Origin: Flagellimonas marinaquae
GTDB lineage: Bacteria > Bacteroidota > Bacteroidia > Flavobacteriales > Flavobacteriaceae
Length of the DNA: 64,000 nt
Direction: 5' to 3'
NCBI RefSeq assembly: GCF_023716465.1
Contig: NZ_CP092415.1
Coordinates: 3,077,501-3,141,500 of the forward strand
Shown here piece after piece: positions 9,515-17,858 of this stretch. Position 1 is the first letter of the stretch; each line of letters opens with the position of its first letter. Both the position numbers and the translations under genes were made by a program. The notes under the pieces are model-generated. The model saw only the letters and a program-made list of their open reading frames with translations. It searched no databases and had not been told where the DNA came from.

Positions 9515-9964
9515 TTAAACTTTATTGATTAATAAAATGCCGATCACCATTGTTATCAATCCAACCATTTTTTTTATGGCCATCGGTTCTTGGGGCAGTC
9601 CAAACCAGCCAAAATGCCCGGCGATTGCTGAAAAAATAAGTTGACCGAACAAACCAACGGAGATCATAGTAGATATGCCCAGCTTCGGGATTGTGTAGTA
9701 GTAGAGTCCTATCCCTATCACGCTAAAAAGAGCTCCAGTGAACCATAAATGTTTTGGAATACTCCATAGTTGAGAGGCGTTAGGAATGTTTTTGATACTA
9801 ATCACCACTACCACTAATACAAAGAGTGTACTAAAAAAAAATGCCGTGAGCGAAGCCAACAACGGATTTTTTAATTGAACGCCCAATTGTGCATTTAATC
9901 CACCTTGCATGGCCAGAAACACTCCACCTACAAAAGCCAATAAAATGTTGATATACTGATTCAT
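9515..9964 (-). CDS. YdcZ-type (DUF606) small DMT-family transporter
   Basis: A 149-aa inner-membrane protein with five hydrophobic segments, beginning MNQYINILLAFVGGVFLAMQ and containing GLNAQLGVQLKNPLLASL, the typical YdcZ N-terminus. I chose the ATG at 9962-9964 rather than one 12 codons upstream because it begins directly before the first membrane segment as in other members and fits the -7 box at 9985-9992. It is first in an operon with the nitroreductase, which suggests a shared role in electrophile or drug stress. Transport substrate is unknown. Confidence 0.88.
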   Translation of the reverse strand: MNQYINILLAFVGGVFLAMQGGLNAQLGVQLKNPLLASLTAFFFSTLFVLVVVVISIKNIPNASQLWSIPKHLWFTGALFSVIGIGLYYYTIPKLGISTMISVGLFGQLIFSAIAGHFGWFGLPQEPMAIKKMVGLITMVIGILLINKV

Positions 9965-9984
9965 GACTTTACTTTTTGATGAAG

Positions 9985-10032
9985 CAAAGCTATAGTTCAA
10001 CAGCTCGGAATTTCTTAAGGTAGATTAAGAAA
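9985..10032 (-). promoter_or_regulatory. Crp/Fnr-type operator plus promoter of the YdcZ/nitroreductase operon
   Basis: A perfect palindrome TTTCTTAA-N6-TTAAGAAA occupies 10011-10032. Read on the minus strand it is followed after exactly 18 nt by the -7 box TAGCTTTG (9985-9992), 20 bp before the start codon of the transporter gene. The operator sits where the -33 box would be, as for a class II activator of the Crp family. Five other promoters in 10-20 kb have the same 22-18-8 layout. Confidence 0.8.
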
Positions 10033-10088
10033 CCAAACAACGCACAAATCTAGCTTTGGACCATACTTTAATTCGGATTGAAGAATGG

Positions 10089-10136
10089 TTTCTTAACCAA
10101 AGTCAATGCGGATGTACTGGCCACAAAATATTTTTG
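10089..10136 (+). promoter_or_regulatory. Crp/Fnr-type operator plus promoter of the alpha/beta hydrolase gene
   Basis: TTTCTTAA-N6-TCAATGCG (10089-10110) has a conserved left half and a divergent right half. It is followed after 18 nt by TATTTTTG (10129-10136), a full TAnnTTTG -7 box on the plus strand. The left half and spacer (TTCTTAACCAAAGTCAATG) are identical to the site at 17788. Transcription should begin near 10143. Confidence 0.72.
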
Positions 10137-10174
10137 TGGGAATGGGAAAACAAGCATCAAATAGAGAGAATCCA

Positions 10175-11356
10175 ATGATATTTTTAGAATCAAAATCCAA
10201 TTATGGAAACAGGCCACGGTTTTTTGAGAAACTGATAGTAGGTTCAGATAGTGGGTCCAAAAAGCTGAGTGCTGGTACCCAACTTGGAATTTGCTTAACT
10301 GCTTTGTTGTTCGCAATATTTTCCTGTTCTGGAAATAATAGTTTCCAGAAAAAACCACCAGTATCGATTGATATGGTTATAAAAACAGAAAAAGTTGCCA
10401 TTGGAGGAACCCTGGTGATCCCCTCTCATTTAAAAACTACATCGCTTGTTATTTTGAGTTCGGGAAGTGGCCCACAGGATAGGGATGAAACTTTGGAGGG
10501 ATTTAAGATATTTAAGACCATTGCCGAGCATTTGGCAGCTAATGGAATTGCTTCTTTCCGATACGATGATAGGGGAGTTGGAGAGAGTACGGGGAATTTT
10601 GTAAATAGCACGCTCGATGACCACGCCAAGGATCTGGAAAGCATCATAGACTATTTTAAAGTGTCAAAATCCCATACGTTCAAAAGTTTTGCTCTATTAG
10701 GGCATAGTCAAGGTGGAATTGTAGCCTCTAAGGTCGCGGTGGCGAACACATCAGTTAAGAAAGTAATTTTAATGGGGGCTCCGGCAGTGCCATTGATCGA
10801 TGTCGTGCTTTATCAAATTCGAGAGGAACATAAACAATTGGGTATTTCACCCTCATTGATAGAGGAGGATGTTTCAGCTCACAATAGATTAATGCGAGCC
10901 ATAAAAGACCAGAACAACATCGAAACAGCGCTCGAAGCGTTCCAAAATACAAGTCAGGCTATTTTATGGTTCCAAAATTCAGAAAAGGAATTGGATTTGA
11001 AGAAGATAGCGGAGCAAGTCAGGGTTACCGCAAAAGAATACCATATTATCTATGGTCTACCTTCTTTAACATCTTTTCTGTATTACGACCCTTCCAAGGA
11101 TTTTGAGCGACTCAATACTCCTGTTTTAAGTCTGTTTGGCGGACTGGATTTTCAAGTGCCCATTCATCAAAATAAAGATAGAATGGAAAATGCTTTGCTG
11201 AGTGCAGGGACAAGTTATCAATTTAAAACCTTTGATAAGGCCAACCATTTCTTTCAAAAAGCCGAGACCGGCAATCGCGATGAATATTCAAAACTTGAAA
11301 AGAGATTTGTTGATGGATTTTTAGATGAAATTTCCAGTTGGCTGGTTGATGAATAG
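10175..11356 (+). CDS. Alpha/beta hydrolase with N-terminal membrane or lipoprotein anchor
   Basis: A serine esterase-like alpha/beta hydrolase of about 393 aa. The oxyanion segment is SSGSGPQDRDE, the nucleophile elbow GHSQGG, the acid residue is in FGGLDFQVP and the histidine in KANHFFQ, so the triad is complete. A hydrophobic stretch ending in AIFSCSG (about residues 35-49) looks like a lipobox signal. The open frame extends up to 10106, but the promoter at 10089-10136 would place transcription start near 10143, so ATG 10175 is the best-supported start; 10142 would be leaderless. Its promoter ties it to the Crp/Fnr-like regulon. Substrate unknown. Confidence 0.85.
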   Translation: MIFLESKSNYGNRPRFFEKLIVGSDSGSKKLSAGTQLGICLTALLFAIFSCSGNNSFQKKPPVSIDMVIKTEKVAIGGTLVIPSHLKTTSLVILSSGSGPQDRDETLEGFKIFKTIAEHLAANGIASFRYDDRGVGESTGNFVNSTLDDHAKDLESIIDYFKVSKSHTFKSFALLGHSQGGIVASKVAVANTSVKKVILMGAPAVPLIDVVLYQIREEHKQLGISPSLIEEDVSAHNRLMRAIKDQNNIETALEAFQNTSQAILWFQNSEKELDLKKIAEQVRVTAKEYHIIYGLPSLTSFLYYDPSKDFERLNTPVLSLFGGLDFQVPIHQNKDRMENALLSAGTSYQFKTFDKANHFFQKAETGNRDEYSKLEKRFVDGFLDEISSWLVDE

Positions 11357-11554
11357 GCATTTCTGAATAATATTTTATAGGTTCCCCTACACTGATTTTT
11401 TTACACTGATCTAAATGGTATGTTACCAATACAAATATTTTTGAAAGGGTAAAGTTTGTAGCACGACCGAGAAGACATAATTTAACAGAATTAAAAAGTA
11501 CACTGTTCTACCCGCAGGTTACGATAAAAACCATTACAAACACAACGAGTTATC

Positions 11555-13036
11555 ATGAGAAAATTCTATCTCCTTATTTTGATGGCCTTTAGCTTTTGCT
11601 CAGAGAGTTTTGGTCAAAAATTACCTACCAAAACCCAAGATTTGGTTCAGCGATTGGACAACTATTTATCGGCATCCGAGACCAATGGATATAATGGTGC
11701 TGTATTGGTTGTTAAGGGCAATGAAGTTATTCTGGATAAAGGCTATGGCTGGGCAAACACGGCGGATTCGATTTATAATACCAAAGAAACCGTTTTTGAT
11801 ATTTGTTCTGTTACCAAACAATTTACTGCAGCTGCCATCCTAAAATTGGAGGAAGAAGGAAGGCTTAAACTGGATAACCCTTTACACATCTATTTTAAAG
11901 ACATACCTTTGGACAAGGCAAATATCACAATTCACCAATTGTTGACACATACCGCAGGTTTTTCCCATGGCATCGGCGAAGGGGATTTTGATCATATTCC
12001 AGAGGCAGAGTATTTTGATCGGTTGTTCTCCAGCGAACTTAGATTTGAACCCGGCGAAAAGTATAGTTACTCAAACTCCGGGTACAGCGTACTTGGTAAA
12101 ATTATTGAAAAAGTATCTGGAAAATCCTACGAGACCTTTCTTCAGGAAAAATTATTTGCTCCTTCCGGAATGACACAGACCGGCTATATTTTGCCCAATT
12201 GGAACTTGAACCATGTAGCCAATGAGTATGTGTACAATGTAATTGATAAAGGAAATCATGTTGATCGATATCTAGCGGATGGAAAAATCGCTTGGCCTTT
12301 AAAAGCCAATGGGGGAATCAACTCTACTTTGCAAGATATGTATAGATGGTATTTGGCATTGAGAGATCAAAAAGTGTTGCGTAAAGCCTCCATAGATCTA
12401 TTGACCCGGCCTCATGTTCAGGAACAAGTGGGGCAGTCTACCTATTATGCGTATGGATGGGCCATTTTTGAATCGGATAGAAATACCAAAATAATTGGTC
12501 ATAACGGATTCAATGGGGTGAGCTATTTTGAGTTTCTTTGGTTTCCAGAAGAAGATACCCTTATTTTATTCGCCTCCAATTCGTCCACAAGAGAAACATC
12601 AAGAATGCCCATTGAGTTGGAAAGGATACTTTTTGATGAAGCATATGTTGCTGAACCTTATCCTCAAAATTTGGTAATGCAACTAGTTCACTTTGTAGAA
12701 GATTTTTCCGGTACCCACAAAGAACTGTCCGCTGCTATAAAGAAGAAATATAGCGCAGAATTGGATTCACCTTCGCACCTAAATCGATTAAGTGGTCTGT
12801 ACTTGAGAGAACAAGAACAGGAAAAGGCCTTGGCAATTGCACGGTTAAACTGTGATTTATTTCCCAATGACGGAAATATTTGGGATACATTGGGAGAAGT
12901 TTACATGGCATCCAATAGAGATGAGGATGCTATAAAAAGTTATAGGAAGGCCCTGGAGCTTAAGCCAAAAGAGGATTGTTTCTATTGTGAAAACGCACTA
13001 GAACAAATCGAGAAATTAACGCAACGCAAAAAATAA
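11555..13036 (+). CDS. Exported serine hydrolase (class C beta-lactamase family) with C-terminal TPR
   Basis: A 493-aa protein with a signal peptide (residues 1-20, cleaved near SFGQ). The catalytic SxxK is Ser85-Val-Thr-Lys88, the second box is YSN in YSYSNSGY near residue 170, and a histidine box occurs at GHNGFNG. Residues about 400-490 contain tetratricopeptide-like helices ending in LGEVYMASNRDEDAIKSYRK, a common extension in flavobacterial members that probably mediates protein contacts. It acts in the periplasm; whether as peptidase or esterase cannot be told. The next gene begins 13 bp downstream, so the two may be cotranscribed. Confidence 0.9.
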   Translation: MRKFYLLILMAFSFCSESFGQKLPTKTQDLVQRLDNYLSASETNGYNGAVLVVKGNEVILDKGYGWANTADSIYNTKETVFDICSVTKQFTAAAILKLEEEGRLKLDNPLHIYFKDIPLDKANITIHQLLTHTAGFSHGIGEGDFDHIPEAEYFDRLFSSELRFEPGEKYSYSNSGYSVLGKIIEKVSGKSYETFLQEKLFAPSGMTQTGYILPNWNLNHVANEYVYNVIDKGNHVDRYLADGKIAWPLKANGGINSTLQDMYRWYLALRDQKVLRKASIDLLTRPHVQEQVGQSTYYAYGWAIFESDRNTKIIGHNGFNGVSYFEFLWFPEEDTLILFASNSSTRETSRMPIELERILFDEAYVAEPYPQNLVMQLVHFVEDFSGTHKELSAAIKKKYSAELDSPSHLNRLSGLYLREQEQEKALAIARLNCDLFPNDGNIWDTLGEVYMASNRDEDAIKSYRKALELKPKEDCFYCENALEQIEKLTQRKK

Positions 13037-13049
13037 AAATCTAATTAGT

Positions 13050-13394
13050 ATGCCTCATTTTGTACTGGACTGTTCCAATACAGTCATTAAATCGCAATCG
13101 CCGGAATCCATAATACAATTGGTTTATAAAACTGCAGAATCCACAGGTTTGTTTGATCCCGAGGATATTAAGGTACGGATCAATCCTTTTGAACACTATT
13201 TGGTAGGGAATGCAAAGGATGACTTCATCCACATTTTTGGAAACATTATGGAAGGGAGAACTACCGAACAAAAGGCCAATTTATCAAAACAAATTGTTTC
13301 GGAACTCAAAGGTATGTTCCCCGAAGTTCCCATCATCTCTATCAACATCAGGGGTTTTGAGAAAGCTACCTATTGCAACAAAACCATGGCTTAA
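13050..13394 (+). CDS. 5-carboxymethyl-2-hydroxymuconate delta-isomerase family protein
   Basis: A 114-aa protein of the tautomerase superfamily. The N-terminus MPHFVLDCS has the catalytic Pro2 after Met removal, and KVRINPFEHYLVG and FIHIFGNIMEGRTTEQK match the CHMI family, where the enzyme acts in homoprotocatechuate breakdown. No other genes of that pathway are nearby, so a general tautomerase role is equally likely. It starts 13 bp after the serine hydrolase stop. Confidence 0.88.
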   Translation: MPHFVLDCSNTVIKSQSPESIIQLVYKTAESTGLFDPEDIKVRINPFEHYLVGNAKDDFIHIFGNIMEGRTTEQKANLSKQIVSELKGMFPEVPIISINIRGFEKATYCNKTMA

Positions 13395-13465
13395 CTATTT
13401 TCAATGTTAAAGAAATTGCTATTAGTGTTTGGTGGAGCATAGTTCTTCAACATAAAAATTAAGAA

Positions 13466-13921
13466 ATGGAAGAAAAAATTACCAGTATAGATAAAACAGA
13501 ATACAAGGAAGTTGTAGATGTATGGGAAGCCTCTGTGAGAGCTACTCACCACTTCTTAAAAGAAGAGGACATAGCCTATTTCAAGCCTTTAATTTTAAAT
13601 ACCTATTTAGATGCTGTTGATTTAAAAGGTATTAGAGATGAAAATGGAAAAATAATGGGCTTTCTTGGAGTGGCCGATCAAAATTTGGAAATGCTATTCA
13701 TCCATCCATCATATATAGGAAAAGGAATAGGAAGGACCTTGTTAGATTTTGGTATCAACCATTTAAATGTGACTAAAGTTGATGTTAATGAGCAGAATGA
13801 AAATGCTGTTGGGTTTTATAAACATTGCCGATTTGTAGTAATTGGACGCTCCGAAGTGGATTCATTGGGAAAGCCTTACCCGATTTTGCATATGAAACTA
13901 GAAAATAATACCAATATATAA
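13466..13921 (+). CDS. GNAT family N-acetyltransferase (YjaB-like)
   Basis: A 151-aa cytosolic acyl-CoA-dependent acetyltransferase. The acetyl-CoA-binding loop is seen in LFIHPSYIGKGIGRTLLDF (Q/RxxGxG/A type) followed by VDVNEQNENAVGFYKHCRF. VWEASVRATHHFL at the N-terminus is typical of the YjaB/YafP subgroup. It is directly followed by the remains of a second GNAT gene. The acceptor is unknown. Confidence 0.9.
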   Translation: MEEKITSIDKTEYKEVVDVWEASVRATHHFLKEEDIAYFKPLILNTYLDAVDLKGIRDENGKIMGFLGVADQNLEMLFIHPSYIGKGIGRTLLDFGINHLNVTKVDVNEQNENAVGFYKHCRFVVIGRSEVDSLGKPYPILHMKLENNTNI

Positions 13922-13923
13922 CA

Positions 13924-14127
13924 ATGGAAGATGTGTATCCGGTAAAGTAATTTCGAAACAAAGGGGTAGGGCGCAAGCTCGTGGAACAGGCACGAGAACA
14001 CGGTTTGGGTGAAAATTTGACTTTGATAGGATGGGAAATTGAAACCAACAACACTAAGGCCATTACTTTTTATAGAAGTTTGAGGGCAACAGTACAGACG
14101 AAAGACATCGCGAAGTGGGAATTCTAG
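13924..14127 (+). pseudogene. C-terminal remnant of a second GNAT acetyltransferase
   Basis: Reading from ATG 13924 gives MEDVYPVK, a TAA stop at 13948-13950, then an uninterrupted acetyltransferase C-terminus: FRNKGVGRKLVEQA, then IGWEIETNNTKAITFYRSL and a stop at 14125-14127. The two parts are in one frame and resemble the central strand, acetyl-CoA loop and last helix of a GNAT domain. The N-terminal half of the gene is missing and the rest has a nonsense codon, so this is a decayed copy, not a functional gene. Confidence 0.78.
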
Positions 14128-14134
14128 TATTTGA

Positions 14135-14446
14135 TTAGGTACTTGGAAAAACAAGAAGATCATCCATCACTTCCATTTGATGTAGCACAGTCGCAGTTTC
14201 GCAACAATCATTCATATTTTGGATAATTTCAAGATCCGATTCGGGGAGTTTTTCCTTTGCAGACTTCCAGTGGTTCTTGCTCGGCCATTGGGCATATGCA
14301 ATATAAACTCCCGCCTCGGTTTTATGGAGACGGGAGCCAAGCCCTTCCGCATGGGCCATAAATGCTTTGGTAATCGCCCGCCATAAGTTCTCAAAAGCAA
14401 CTTCGTTGCCTTGGATAACTTTAAACCGATAGATTACTACATACAT
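14135..14446 (-). CDS. Antibiotic biosynthesis monooxygenase (ABM) domain protein
   Basis: A 103-aa single-domain ferredoxin-like protein. It starts MYVVIYRFKV and has the ABM pattern FENLWRAITKAFMAHAEGL, RLHKTEAGVYIAYAQWPS and the helix with W(K)SAKEKLPES. Members are small cofactor-free oxygenases or heme-linked proteins, but many have no known substrate. It is last in a three-gene minus-strand operon behind DoxX and an outer-membrane protein, under the Crp/Fnr-type promoter at 15536-15583. A role in oxidative or quinone stress fits the context but is inference. Confidence 0.85.
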   Translation of the reverse strand: MYVVIYRFKVIQGNEVAFENLWRAITKAFMAHAEGLGSRLHKTEAGVYIAYAQWPSKNHWKSAKEKLPESDLEIIQNMNDCCETATVLHQMEVMDDLLVFPST

Positions 14447-14471
14447 ATTGACTTTGTTTTATTGGCTATCA

Positions 14472-14873
14472 TCAGTCCCAAGCATGAGAGGTCGAGATAG
14501 CATGTTCACCTGCGCCACTGAAATAAAAAGCGACTCCTGCAACAAGATAAATAAACAAAAGGTCTAATGTCCAACCGCCATACTGGTTTAATGTGAAAAT
14601 ATGTTGGATTTGGGCCATAAGTATGGCCAATAAACAATTAAAGGCTAATAGTAAACCTGCCAATCTACTTCTGTAGCCTAACACGAGCATTAGTGGTGCT
14701 ACTATTTCCCCTATAAAAACCCCATAGACAAAAAAGGAGGGCAAATTATAGGCATCCAATAAACTGCCGATGAACCCGGTGCCGTTTGTAATTTTATCAA
14801 TACCATAAATCAGCATGGTAAAGGGAATGGAAACCCTAAAAAGAAGGATAGCAACATTTTTGTTTCGTTTCAT
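14472..14873 (-). CDS. DoxX family membrane protein
   Basis: A 133-aa inner-membrane protein with four hydrophobic segments. It has the DoxX patterns LLFRVSIPFTMLIYGIDKI near the N-terminus, GVFIGEIVAPLMLVLGYRSR in the second and third segments and GGWTLDLLFIYLVAGVAFYF at the end. DoxX proteins associate with thiol or quinone oxidation systems. It lies 18 bp after the outer-membrane protein gene and 25 bp before the ABM gene. Confidence 0.9.
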   Translation of the reverse strand: MKRNKNVAILLFRVSIPFTMLIYGIDKITNGTGFIGSLLDAYNLPSFFVYGVFIGEIVAPLMLVLGYRSRLAGLLLAFNCLLAILMAQIQHIFTLNQYGGWTLDLLFIYLVAGVAFYFSGAGEHAISTSHAWD

Positions 14874-14891
14874 GATTCAATTTATTTTGAT

Positions 14892-15515
14892 TTAAAAATT
14901 ATACTTAAAGAATATTCCGAAATTGGTAAGTGTTCTTTTTGCGTTATTGAACTGGTCTAGATTAACAGCAATCCCAGTGGTCAGTAGCTTTTTTTGGATA
15001 CCGACCTTAACTTGTTGGAGGCCTCTTGTGTATCCATTCGAATTTAAATTTGCTGTTGCCAGCAGATTCAGATATCCTCGGTTACCTTTTCCTAACACGG
15101 GCATATAGCTCATTACAAGCGATTGCTCCAATGACACGCCTTTTTGATATGTTCCGCCCACGGTATAAATACCGAGAAAGTTTGGTGACCGATAAGTATA
15201 GGACATTGACAAAGTGCTAAATGCCCCAGGATTTTTTATGCCGATAGCCGCATTTGCACTCACATTTTTGAACATGGAATATGAAACGGTGTTTCTTATA
15301 AAAAAGAGATTGTTTTCATCGGTGTTGTACTCGGTATCGAACAGGGTTAAATTATCGACGGTCAATTTTTGATTGAGTGTGTATTTCACCAAATGTTTAT
15401 ATGTGATAGATCGATTACCCAATACCACATCGGGATCAAAACGTAGTTCCTGTCCAAACCCAACGCCAATAACCAATACATTTAAAAAGATGAATAGAAG
15501 TTTGCCCTTGCCCAT
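14892..15515 (-). CDS. Predicted outer-membrane beta-barrel protein, function unknown
   Basis: A 207-aa protein with a signal peptide (cleaved after about residue 21, GVGFGQ) and alternating amphipathic strands ending in the C-terminal pattern FGIFFKYNF, whose last residue is Phe as in outer-membrane barrels. I do not recognise the family; the size suggests 8-10 strands. It is the first gene of the DoxX/ABM operon, 20 bp after the -7 box at 15536-15543. Confidence 0.75.
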   Translation of the reverse strand: MGKGKLLFIFLNVLVIGVGFGQELRFDPDVVLGNRSITYKHLVKYTLNQKLTVDNLTLFDTEYNTDENNLFFIRNTVSYSMFKNVSANAAIGIKNPGAFSTLSMSYTYRSPNFLGIYTVGGTYQKGVSLEQSLVMSYMPVLGKGNRGYLNLLATANLNSNGYTRGLQQVKVGIQKKLLTTGIAVNLDQFNNAKRTLTNFGIFFKYNF

Positions 15516-15535
15516 TGTTCTAAATTTTATTGGGA

Positions 15536-15583
15536 CAAACCTACATGCAAACCAAAAAGGAATACTTAAGGTATATTAAGAAA
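15536..15583 (-). promoter_or_regulatory. Crp/Fnr-type operator plus promoter of the OMP/DoxX/ABM operon
   Basis: The palindrome ATACTTAA-N6-TTAAGAAA (15562-15583) is followed on the minus strand after 18 nt by the -7 box TAGGTTTG (15536-15543). Left arm differs from the perfect site at 10011 at two positions. Layout is identical to the other five sites. Confidence 0.8.
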
Positions 15584-15664
15584 GAAAATAGGGTCATAGA
15601 AAATGGGAAGACGCTCCTTTTATTTAAAAGAGACGCCTATAAAACTTAGTCAGCAGACACTGTT

Positions 15665-16393
15665 TTATGGTCCGGTTAGCGAAAAGCTTTCCAAATTACC
15701 ATACGTGGAAAAACCAAGTTTGTGATAAATACGCTCACCTGCCTCCGATGCCACAAGAAATACCATATTACTATTTGACTTTATTGATTGATTTATAAGG
15801 AATCGGGTCATTTTTTTGCCCATGCCCAATCCCTGAAATTCTGCCCTGGTACCGATCATATGGATTCCTGAAATACCATTTTGGTCCAAATAGACCATTC
15901 CGCAGCTTGGGAAGTCATCCTTACATCTCCCCAAAAAGAGCTGCATGTTTTCTTTGTTGATCAAGGATTGGACTACAGAGGTATCTACCAAATATCTGAA
16001 CGATGCCGATGCTGTCTTCGCAAAAATACGTGCCTTCTTTCTTGAGTCCACGAGTGTAAATTCAGACTCGTCAATATCATCGTAATATAATTGCTCGGTG
16101 CTCATGGCCATGGCTTTTACCTTGGAGGTGGAGCAAAAATTATTGGATTCCAACAACTGTTTCGTGTTTTCGCACTCGGGTATTCCAATCGAATTGGGAA
16201 TTTCACCTGTGCGAATCCTTCGCTGTACATCTTTAATATTTATTTGATCGACCTCAATGTTGTAAACTTTACTGGGCCATGAGTCGGGCTCTGGTTTTGT
16301 AAAGGCAAAGCCTCTTTCCTTGTTAAAAGAATCGGTATGTTTTCCAATCTGTTCCCACAGTTCAAATAAATGCGCAATGATTTGTTTGTTCAT
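15665..16393 (-). CDS. GNAT family N-acetyltransferase with N-terminal extension
   Basis: A 242-aa protein. The C-terminal half (residues about 130-240) is a GNAT domain with GISGIHMIGTRAEFQGLGMG, the acetyl-CoA loop, and ERIYHKLGFSTYGN. The N-terminal 125 residues are a second, degenerate GNAT-like or substrate-binding part, typical of two-domain members of about this length. It follows the FMN reductase gene by 11 bp on the same strand and shares its Crp/Fnr-type promoter. Confidence 0.87.
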   Translation of the reverse strand: MNKQIIAHLFELWEQIGKHTDSFNKERGFAFTKPEPDSWPSKVYNIEVDQINIKDVQRRIRTGEIPNSIGIPECENTKQLLESNNFCSTSKVKAMAMSTEQLYYDDIDESEFTLVDSRKKARIFAKTASASFRYLVDTSVVQSLINKENMQLFLGRCKDDFPSCGMVYLDQNGISGIHMIGTRAEFQGLGMGKKMTRFLINQSIKSNSNMVFLVASEAGERIYHKLGFSTYGNLESFSLTGP

Positions 16394-16404
16394 GATTTCT
16401 CTTA

Positions 16405-17028
16405 TTATATAAATCCTTTGGACTTTAGATTATGCTTGATTTCATCCATAAATGAATCCATTTCTAATTGTGTTCTGAACCTACCATTAGGTTGATTGTG
16501 GTAGTTCAGAAGATTATGGACCACAGCTTTTAGTTCCAGTTTGTCTTCCAGCCTAACCAGTTCATTATATTCTATATCGAATGTTTTATGGAATGCACCT
16601 AAGGAAAATCGCCCCACCATTTTTCCACCCCAATTGGGCATCAATCTTTCTAAAATATTGAGGTGGGTACTACCGCCTAGTTTTCCGGGCGAGGCACTTA
16701 AAAGAAGAATGGGCTTATCGCCAAAAAACCGTTGATCTATGCGTGAAAGCCAATCAATATGGTTCTTTAAAAAAGTTGTAGGCAGGCCATTGTGCTCTGG
16801 CGATGCGATGATAAATCCATCTGCCGAGGTGATAATTTGAAAAAGCTCCTTGACTTGGATGGGAAAGCCCTCTTTTTCGATATCCGGACTGTAAATAGGT
16901 AGGTCAAACGTTTCAAGATCAATATACTCAATATCATTTTCGGCAAATTCCTTTAGAATATAACCGATCAACTTTTTATGAATGGAGTTACGGCCATTAC
17001 TGCCCGAGATCGCTATTATTTTTTTCAT
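16405..17028 (-). CDS. NADPH-dependent FMN reductase family protein
   Basis: A 207-aa flavodoxin-fold oxidoreductase. The N-terminal AISGSNGRNSIHKKL is the phosphate-binding loop for FMN, and IIASPEHNGLPTTFLKNHIDWLS is the diagnostic SPE(Y/H)NG segment of this family. It reduces flavins or quinones in the cytosol. It is first in a two-gene operon with the GNAT protein, 25 bp after the -7 box at 17054-17061. Confidence 0.92.
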   Translation of the reverse strand: MKKIIAISGSNGRNSIHKKLIGYILKEFAENDIEYIDLETFDLPIYSPDIEKEGFPIQVKELFQIITSADGFIIASPEHNGLPTTFLKNHIDWLSRIDQRFFGDKPILLLSASPGKLGGSTHLNILERLMPNWGGKMVGRFSLGAFHKTFDIEYNELVRLEDKLELKAVVHNLLNYHNQPNGRFRTQLEMDSFMDEIKHNLKSKGFI

Positions 17029-17053
17029 GCTGCACTAATGTGTATGGTCAGTG

Positions 17054-17101
17054 CAAACCTAAATAGAGGGGAAATTTTTAATCTTAAGGTGGATTAAGAA
17101 A
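17054..17101 (-). promoter_or_regulatory. Crp/Fnr-type operator plus promoter of the FMN reductase operon
   Basis: TATCTTAA-N6-TTAAGAAA (17080-17101), then 18 nt, then TAGGTTTG (17054-17061) on the minus strand. It lies just downstream of the stop of the Crp/Fnr-type gene 17110-17685, which is a plausible source of its regulator. Confidence 0.8.
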
Positions 17102-17109
17102 TGCTTTTG

Positions 17110-17685
17110 TTACCGTTTTTTTCGCAATGCACTTAAAAATTCCGGGGTAATTCCCAGATACGAGGCAACCATATATTGGGGTACGCGCTGCTCTATGCTT
17201 CTATACTTCGTGCGGAATTCCAAATAACGTTCTTCTGCTGTTTTGCTCATGGAATTAATAGTGCGATCTTGTAGGGCTACATACGCATTTTCGAACTTCA
17301 ATCTATAAAACCGCTCAATGGCAGGAACTTTGTTATATAGATCGTTTAACGTATCTCGATGAATTTGTAAAACCACGGAAGGCTCCAGGGCCTGTACAAA
17401 TTGTTTGGCAGGGGTTCGGGTCAGATAACTATAGAGATCGTTCACCCACCAACCTTCTATGCCAAATTGTACGATGTGTTCTTTAGCCTCTTCATCCATG
17501 TGATAGGCCCTAAGGCAACCCTTTGCTATAAAACGCATATGCGAGGATACCTCCCCGGCAAAAAGCAAAACCTCCTTCTTTTTTAGCTTTATTTCGGAAT
17601 AGCTATCGCATACCAGGGATTCTTCCTCGGGCGTAAGCCTGATACTTTCCTTTAAATGCGATATTAGTTGGGCCTTGGAATCCAA
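17110..17685 (-). CDS. Crp/Fnr family transcriptional regulator (paralogue 1)
   Basis: A 191-aa regulator with an N-terminal cyclic-nucleotide-binding-type barrel (EVLLFAGEVSSHMRFIAKG about residues 37-55) and a C-terminal winged helix whose recognition region is QYMVASYLGITPEFLSALRKKR. Cysteines for an Fnr iron-sulfur cluster are absent. The start is TTG (17683-17685); an in-frame stop lies two codons upstream and no early ATG exists. It is related to 18568-19143, and the two flank a DUF4386 gene. Six operator-like palindromes with a Crp-like N6 spacing lie nearby. Effector unknown. Confidence 0.93.
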   Translation of the reverse strand: MDSKAQLISHLKESIRLTPEEESLVCDSYSEIKLKKKEVLLFAGEVSSHMRFIAKGCLRAYHMDEEAKEHIVQFGIEGWWVNDLYSYLTRTPAKQFVQALEPSVVLQIHRDTLNDLYNKVPAIERFYRLKFENAYVALQDRTINSMSKTAEERYLEFRTKYRSIEQRVPQYMVASYLGITPEFLSALRKKR

Positions 17686-17787
17686 AATTCAATTTAAACC
17701 TGAAATTACTAAAAGTTGAACAAAGGCTAATGATACATCCCTTAAATTGACAAAAAATGTATGCTAACCAATTTTTTGACACAAGAA

Positions 17788-17835
17788 GTTCTTAACCAAA
17801 GTCAATGAATTTTGTTACATCGAAGTTTAGCTTTG
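17788..17835 (+). promoter_or_regulatory. Crp/Fnr-type operator plus promoter of the DUF4386 gene
   Basis: GTTCTTAA-N6-TCAATGAA (17788-17809), then 18 nt, then the -7 box TAGCTTTG (17828-17835) on the plus strand, 23 bp before ATG 17859. Nineteen bases are identical to the site at 10090. Confidence 0.75.
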
Positions 17836-17858
17836 CCTGGCTTTAAACATGTTTTACA

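Noticed and set aside
10106..10174. N-terminal extension of the alpha/beta hydrolase
   Set aside because: It overlaps the operator and -7 box of the gene's own promoter.
16357..16374. A close match to the array motif (AGTTCAAATAAA) outside the island
   Set aside because: It lies inside the GNAT coding sequence 15665-16393 and encodes ordinary residues (HLFELW on the minus strand), with no boundary nearby; taken as chance in A/T-rich DNA.
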